Assembly: GCA_003574785.1 (NCBI GenBank)
Contig: QORU01000014.1
Span: forward strand, 124,001-188,000
Direction: 5' to 3'
Length of the DNA stretch: 64,000 bases
Source: Taklimakanibacter deserti
GTDB lineage: Bacteria > Pseudomonadota > Alphaproteobacteria > Rhizobiales > Aestuariivirgaceae
Shown: positions 60,726-64,000 of the stretch, piece by piece
How the letters are laid out: every line of letters starts with the position of its first letter
Numbering within the stretch: position 1 is the first letter of the stretch
Made by a program: the position numbers and the translations under genes
The notes under the pieces: model-generated
Told to the model about the DNA's origin: nothing
Database searches by the model: none
What the model saw: the letters and a program-made list of their open reading frames with translations, nothing else

Positions 60726-61610
60726 CTAGGCTGGTGTTTCCAGCATTCGAAACGCCTTCAAGAAAATAGCCGACAGGCTGTCGGCAAGGCGAGCCGGCGC
60801 GGCTGATGAGCGCGTCAGGACAAGGGTCGTTTCACCGAGCTGGGGGAGGTCGGTCTTCGACAGGCGCCTGATCCGATCGGTGAACGCGCTATGCGGCAAG
60901 ACGCCGACGGCGATGCCGGACGAGATCGCCGCCCGGATGCCGGCGACGCTCTCACAGGTGCAGACGATTTCGTAGTCGACGCCGGCTTTCTGAAGCAGAT
61001 CGAGACAGCGCTCGCGCCACCAGCAAGCTCTATCGAACAGAGCGACAGGCAAGGGGCGGCGGTTCTCGACCTCATGGAAGGCCGATCCAGCCCAAAGGGC
61101 ACTCTCGCGACGAACGACGACATCGTCAGCGCTGACGATCTCGGGGGCGTGAAGGGCGATATCCAGTTCGCCCGCCGCAAGCGCACGCGGGAACTCGACG
61201 CTGGAGCCGCAGCGCATGAGGACACGCACGCCGGGTTGTTCTTGCGTGAAGCCGGCCAGAATCGAAGGCAGCAGGGTGTCGCTGTATTCTTCGGGCATCC
61301 CAAATCGAATCTCGCTCCTGTCGCTTGGGCCGCGCACGGCGATGAGGGCCTGGTGGAGCGTTTCGACGACCTGCCGCGCAAAGGGCAGGAGCTGTTCGCC
61401 TTGCGGGGTCAGCGATACGCCGCGCCCGTGACGCGTGAACAGCTGTTGTGCCGCGATTTGCTCGAGCTTTTGGACCTGGAGACTGACGGCGGACTGCGTT
61501 CTGAACAACCGGGCGGCACCACCGCTCACGCTGCTGGCTTCGGCGACGGCCAGAAAGCTGCGTAAAAGGTCGCTGTCGAACTGAGGCAAGAACATATCGT
61601 TTTTTCTCAT
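60726..61610 (-). CDS. LysR family transcriptional regulator of the arsenic region
   Basis: A 294-residue LysR protein with the DNA-binding part DLLRSFLAVAEASSVSGGAARL and RTQSAVSLQVQKLEQIAAQQ, then the effector domain. An ATG at 61595 would shorten it by five codons. It lies upstream of aioX on the same strand, 87 bases apart, and is divergent from the ArsP-type permease gene across 58 bases, the usual arrangement for a LysR target. It may regulate the permease; the inducer is unknown. Confidence 0.88.
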   Translation of the reverse strand: MRKNDMFLPQFDSDLLRSFLAVAEASSVSGGAARLFRTQSAVSLQVQKLEQIAAQQLFTRHGRGVSLTPQGEQLLPFARQVVETLHQALIAVRGPSDRSEIRFGMPEEYSDTLLPSILAGFTQEQPGVRVLMRCGSSVEFPRALAAGELDIALHAPEIVSADDVVVRRESALWAGSAFHEVENRRPLPVALFDRACWWRERCLDLLQKAGVDYEIVCTCESVAGIRAAISSGIAVGVLPHSAFTDRIRRLSKTDLPQLGETTLVLTRSSAAPARLADSLSAIFLKAFRMLETPA

Positions 61611-61668
61611 ATCTAGTATTTATACTATTTGTTTTTCAAATGGGAAGAGGGCTCTTAGGCTGATTGCA

Positions 61669-62679
61669 ATGAATATTGCCCTTCCCGCATTGAACAAGCC
61701 GGTGCTCTGGTCGGTGGCTGCAATGGGCGCCGTCGTTCTTGGCCTGACCTGGCCCGAACAGACCTATGCGACGCTGCGCTTCGTGCTGGTCAATTTCTGG
61801 GACGTGGCGCCGACGATCGCGATCGGCATCGTCCTTTCCGCCTGGGTCGCCGCGAGCGGAGCCGGCGCCGTGTCGGCGAAGTGGTTTGCCGGCCGGCCGG
61901 TCTCGACCATCGTGGTCGCGTCGGCCATCGGCACGGTCACACCGGTTTGCGGCGTCACCGTGCTTCCATTGATGACCGGATTCCTGGCAGCCGGTGTGCC
62001 CCTGGCGCCCATCATGGCATTTTGGCTTTCGTCCCCCATTACCGACCCTGCGATGTTCGCCGTCACTTGGGCGGTGCTGGGCCCTGCTTTCGCGATTGGA
62101 AAGACGATCGCGGCCTTTGCCCTTGGCCTGTTTGCAGGGGCAGGCACGGCGGCGTTGACCGGGACAAGTGCGGTCGAGCATCCGCTGCGCTCTTCCCGCA
62201 GCGCTGAATACTGCTCCTGCCTGCCGGCGCGTTTCTCCTTCCAGATTTGGCGGGAGCCTGCCCGCATGCAGGTCTTCCGTGGCGAGCTCCTGGCAATGAC
62301 CAGGCTGATCGGCCTCTGTCTCGGTCTCGCCTTCTCCGCAGAACACCTGCTGCGCGACCTGCTGCCGCCGGACCTCCTGGCGACCTATGTCGGCAAAGAG
62401 TCGGCCTATGCGATACCGCTCGCCGTCATGGTCGGCGTACCGATGTATCTCGATGGCTATGCGGCGCTGCCTTTGGTTCGCGGATTGCTCGATGCGGGAA
62501 TGTCGCCCGGCGCAGCGATGGCGTTTCTTGTGTCCGGCGGTGCGGTCAGCATCTGGGGTGTCATGGCCGTCGTGGCGGTGCTGAGGCCGGCGACGATCGC
62601 GCTGTTTGTTGTTTTGGCCACGGTCGGTTCACTGGCCATCGGCTATGGTTTTGACGCGGCCTGGGCCTTGCTGCCGTGA
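61669..62679 (+). CDS. ArsP-like permease (DUF318/COG0701 family)
   Basis: Integral membrane protein of 336 residues with about eight segments. Family-like blocks include GTVTPVCGVTVLPLMTGFLA with AFWLSSPITDPAMFAVTWAV, and the C-terminal FLVSGGAVSIWGVMAVVAVL. A cytoplasmic loop (about 165-200) includes CSCL, giving two cysteines near the membrane. The family includes ArsP exporters of trivalent organoarsenicals. A role in arsenic export is inferred from context; other substrates are possible. Confidence 0.8.
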   Translation: MNIALPALNKPVLWSVAAMGAVVLGLTWPEQTYATLRFVLVNFWDVAPTIAIGIVLSAWVAASGAGAVSAKWFAGRPVSTIVVASAIGTVTPVCGVTVLPLMTGFLAAGVPLAPIMAFWLSSPITDPAMFAVTWAVLGPAFAIGKTIAAFALGLFAGAGTAALTGTSAVEHPLRSSRSAEYCSCLPARFSFQIWREPARMQVFRGELLAMTRLIGLCLGLAFSAEHLLRDLLPPDLLATYVGKESAYAIPLAVMVGVPMYLDGYAALPLVRGLLDAGMSPGAAMAFLVSGGAVSIWGVMAVVAVLRPATIALFVVLATVGSLAIGYGFDAAWALLP

Positions 62680-62702
62680 GAGATGGTCTGCTCGGATCAA
62701 TC

Positions 62703-62879
62703 ATGTCGGCGCTCCGGCGCACATTGCATGGTCGGGGCAATCGCCGCAGAAGTCAGCCTCTGTCCAAACTCGAGGATCATCTGCTCGATGATCTCGGCAT
62801 CACGCGCGAACAGGCTCATGAGATCGACAGAGAGGACGAACGCCGCGCCCGATCGCGCGTGGATGTCACAAAACTGTAA
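62703..62879 (+). CDS. DUF1127 micro-protein
   Basis: A 58-residue basic protein. The DUF1127 pattern appears as LSKLEDHLLDDLGITREQAH, with Arg-rich flanks (SALRRTLHGRGNRRRSQ and EDERRARSRVD). Alphaproteobacterial DUF1127 proteins have been linked to RNA handling and to phosphate and carbon stress; no role is known here. GGATC lies close before ATG 62703; a GTG at 62676 that overlaps the permease stop is an alternative. It sits between the permease and arsR genes. Confidence 0.75.
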   Translation: MSALRRTLHGRGNRRRSQPLSKLEDHLLDDLGITREQAHEIDREDERRARSRVDVTKL

Positions 62880-62880
62880 T

Positions 62881-62904
62881 ATATGTCGGCATATCTGGAC
62901 ATAT
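62881..62904. promoter_or_regulatory. Candidate ArsR operator
   Basis: ATATGTC (62881-62887) and GACATAT (62898-62904) form a perfect 7-base inverted repeat 10 bases apart. The right arm overlaps the first two bases of the arsR ATG at 62903. Such a dyad fits autorepression by a winged-helix ArsR dimer. Confidence 0.6.
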
Positions 62905-63259
62905 GGACAAGATCAGGGTTGTGGATGTTTTGGGCTGTCTCGCGCAGGCGACGCGCCTTGAGGTGTTTCGCCTGCTGGTGGCAGCCGAGCCCGAGGGCCT
63001 CGCGGCAGGGGAAATCTCGCAGACGCTCGGCATCCCTCACAACACCTTGTCCAATCACCTGGCGATCTTGACGCGGGCGGAGCTCGCCTGGGGGGAACGA
63101 AGAAGCCGCAGCATCATCTATCGCGCCAGTCTCGCGACCCTGAGCCAGGCTTTGACATATCTGGCGAAGGATTGTTGTGGCGGCCATCCCGAAATCTGCG
63201 CGCCGTTGATTTCAGGCCTCACCCCGTGTTGTGCGCCGAAGGAGAAGCGTCATGCGTGA
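62903..63259 (+). CDS. arsR: ArsR/SmtB family arsenite-responsive repressor
   Basis: A 118-residue winged-helix repressor. The DNA-binding part is GEISQTLGIPHNTLSNHLAI, after the family start CLAQATRLEVFRLLV. Candidate As(III) ligands are Cys91, Cys92 and Cys99 in DCCGGHPEIC, a C-terminal triad like that of the Acidithiobacillus-type ArsR, with spacing longer by one; CC at the end (TPCCAPKEK) is extra. It overlaps arsC by 8 bases and would control arsR-arsC-aquaglyceroporin. Confidence 0.93.
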   Translation: MDKIRVVDVLGCLAQATRLEVFRLLVAAEPEGLAAGEISQTLGIPHNTLSNHLAILTRAELAWGERRSRSIIYRASLATLSQALTYLAKDCCGGHPEICAPLISGLTPCCAPKEKRHA

Positions 63260-63776
63260 CCGTCAATTCAACGTGCTGTTTCTGTGCACCGGCAATTCCG
63301 CGCGATCGATCATGGGCGAGGTCATTCTGAACCGGGAAGGCATAGGCAAGTTCAAGGCCTACAGCGCGGGCAGCACGCCCAAGGGATTCGTTCATCCCTA
63401 TACGCTCGATCTTCTCAAGAAGCTCAATCATCCGACGAAAAATCTCCGTTCCAAGGACTGGGACGAGTTCGCGGTGGAGGGAGCTCCGAGTCTGGATTTC
63501 GTCTTCACCCTCTGCGACGAGGCGGCCAATGAGGCCTGCCCGGTCTGGCCCGGCCAGCCCATGACGGCGCATTGGGGCATGGAGGATCCAGCGGCGGTCG
63601 AAGGCAATGAAGCCGAAAAACGGCTTGCTTTCGCCGAAGCCTATCGCATGTTGCGCAACCGGATCAGCGCCTTCGTCAACCTGCCGATGTCCTCCCTTGA
63701 CAGGCTGAGCCTGCAGCAGCACCTGATCAGTATTGGCAAGGACAAAGCACCCGTCGATGCGGAAGGCAGTAAATGA
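63252..63776 (+). CDS. arsC: Arsenate reductase, thioredoxin-coupled (LMW-PTP-like)
   Basis: A 174-residue reductase of As(V) to As(III). The P-loop and nucleophile are VLFLCTGNSARSIMGE (Cys12), and the redox cysteines Cys88 and Cys96 lie in FTLCDEAANEACPVWPGQP. The spacing between these two is one residue longer than in the S. aureus pI258 enzyme. GGAG lies 8 bases before ATG 63252. It overlaps arsR and the aquaglyceroporin gene, so it is translated with both. Confidence 0.93.
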   Translation: MRDRQFNVLFLCTGNSARSIMGEVILNREGIGKFKAYSAGSTPKGFVHPYTLDLLKKLNHPTKNLRSKDWDEFAVEGAPSLDFVFTLCDEAANEACPVWPGQPMTAHWGMEDPAAVEGNEAEKRLAFAEAYRMLRNRISAFVNLPMSSLDRLSLQQHLISIGKDKAPVDAEGSK

Positions 63777-64000
63777 ACGGATTTGATCTTTCCCGTCGCT
63801 TGACGGCCGAAGCTCTCGGCACGGGTCTCCTGGTCGCAACCGTCGTAGGCTCCGGCATCATGGCCGACAAGCTGACGGCGGACACGGCCCTCGCTCTTCT
63901 CGGCAATACGCTGCCGACGGGCGCCATCCTGGTGGTGCTGATCACGATCCTGGGGCCGATTTCGGGCGCGCATTTCAATCCCGCCGTCTCGCTCGTCTTC
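63773..64000 (+). CDS. Aquaglyceroporin (MIP family), 3' end cut by window
   Basis: The first 76 residues of a MIP channel. They include LTAEALGTGLLVATVVGSGI, and the first NPA box is in ISGAHFNPAVSLVF. In ars operons of Sinorhizobium the channel AqpS passes As(III) produced by ArsC down its gradient, and the gene order arsR-arsC-channel here fits. It overlaps the arsC stop by 4 bases (ATGA). The rest lies outside the window. Confidence 0.9.
   Translation, partial: MNGFDLSRRLTAEALGTGLLVATVVGSGIMADKLTADTALALLGNTLPTGAILVVLITILGPISGAHFNPAVSLVF

Noticed and set aside
1..64000. tRNA or rRNA genes
   Set aside because: Scanning by eye found no T-arm GGTTCRA...CCA structure or rRNA sequence; only the SRP RNA is supported.

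Overview
The window is a high-GC bacterial chromosome segment, most likely from an alphaproteobacterium of the Hyphomicrobiales (Rhizobiales) type. Supporting signs are the ffs-dnaX-ybaB-recR block with a tau/gamma subunit lacking the usual zinc cysteines, DUF1289 and DUF1127 proteins, a PleC/DivJ-like membrane histidine kinase, a GCATGATC...GATCATGC intergenic repeat, and an NT-26-like arsenite oxidase. The species cannot be fixed from sequence alone. The window cuts an amidase gene at its left end and an aquaglyceroporin gene at its right end.

Positions 1-5149 hold a small catabolic set (amidase, glutathione transferase-like protein, CaiB-type CoA transferase, LysR regulator), a SnoaL-like protein and about 600 bases with no supported gene. 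Positions 5150-24052 are mostly housekeeping and transport: dusA, an outer-membrane barrel with a secreted LprI-like partner, a cold-shock protein, DUF1289, a retropepsin-like protease, divergent cobS/cobT, a histidine kinase, a UDG-family protein, the Mrp Fe-S carrier, a tandem universal stress protein, an SLC13 permease, two tandem M20 dipeptidases and a DUF47-Pit phosphate transporter pair. A parDE toxin-antitoxin module follows, flanked by two copies of the 3' end of the pit gene.

Positions 24142-39699 contain a class I glutamine amidotransferase, a DUF707 protein, a class GN sortase with its VIT/VWA substrate, an XRE regulator, a glycerophosphodiesterase, a PNPOx-like protein divergent from a MocR regulator (with a perfect inverted repeat around the mocR start), an atypical AbgB-like amidohydrolase, a PCu(A)C copper chaperone, fmt-def and a large secreted caspase-like/TPR protein. 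Positions 39836-42610 carry the SRP RNA gene followed by dnaX, ybaB and recR. Then come REP-like repeats, a type III polyketide synthase with an isoprenylcysteine methyltransferase-type partner, two transporters, a methyltransferase, and divergent phnDCE / phnM genes around two candidate Pho boxes.

The right end (about 52.6-64 kb) is an arsenic island. On the minus strand it encodes AioX (periplasmic arsenite sensor), AioS (kinase), AioR (response regulator), AioB and AioA (Rieske and molybdopterin subunits of arsenite oxidase) and MoaA (molybdenum cofactor synthesis). Beyond them, a LysR regulator is divergent from a COG0701/ArsP-type permease, followed by a DUF1127 micro-protein and an arsR-arsC-aquaglyceroporin operon. 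Together these genes would sense and oxidise arsenite, reduce arsenate and move arsenicals across the membrane. The most unusual point is that AioR lacks the GAFTGA loop of sigma-54 activators, no -24/-12 promoter is evident before aioB, and a near-duplicate dyad lies upstream of aioB.
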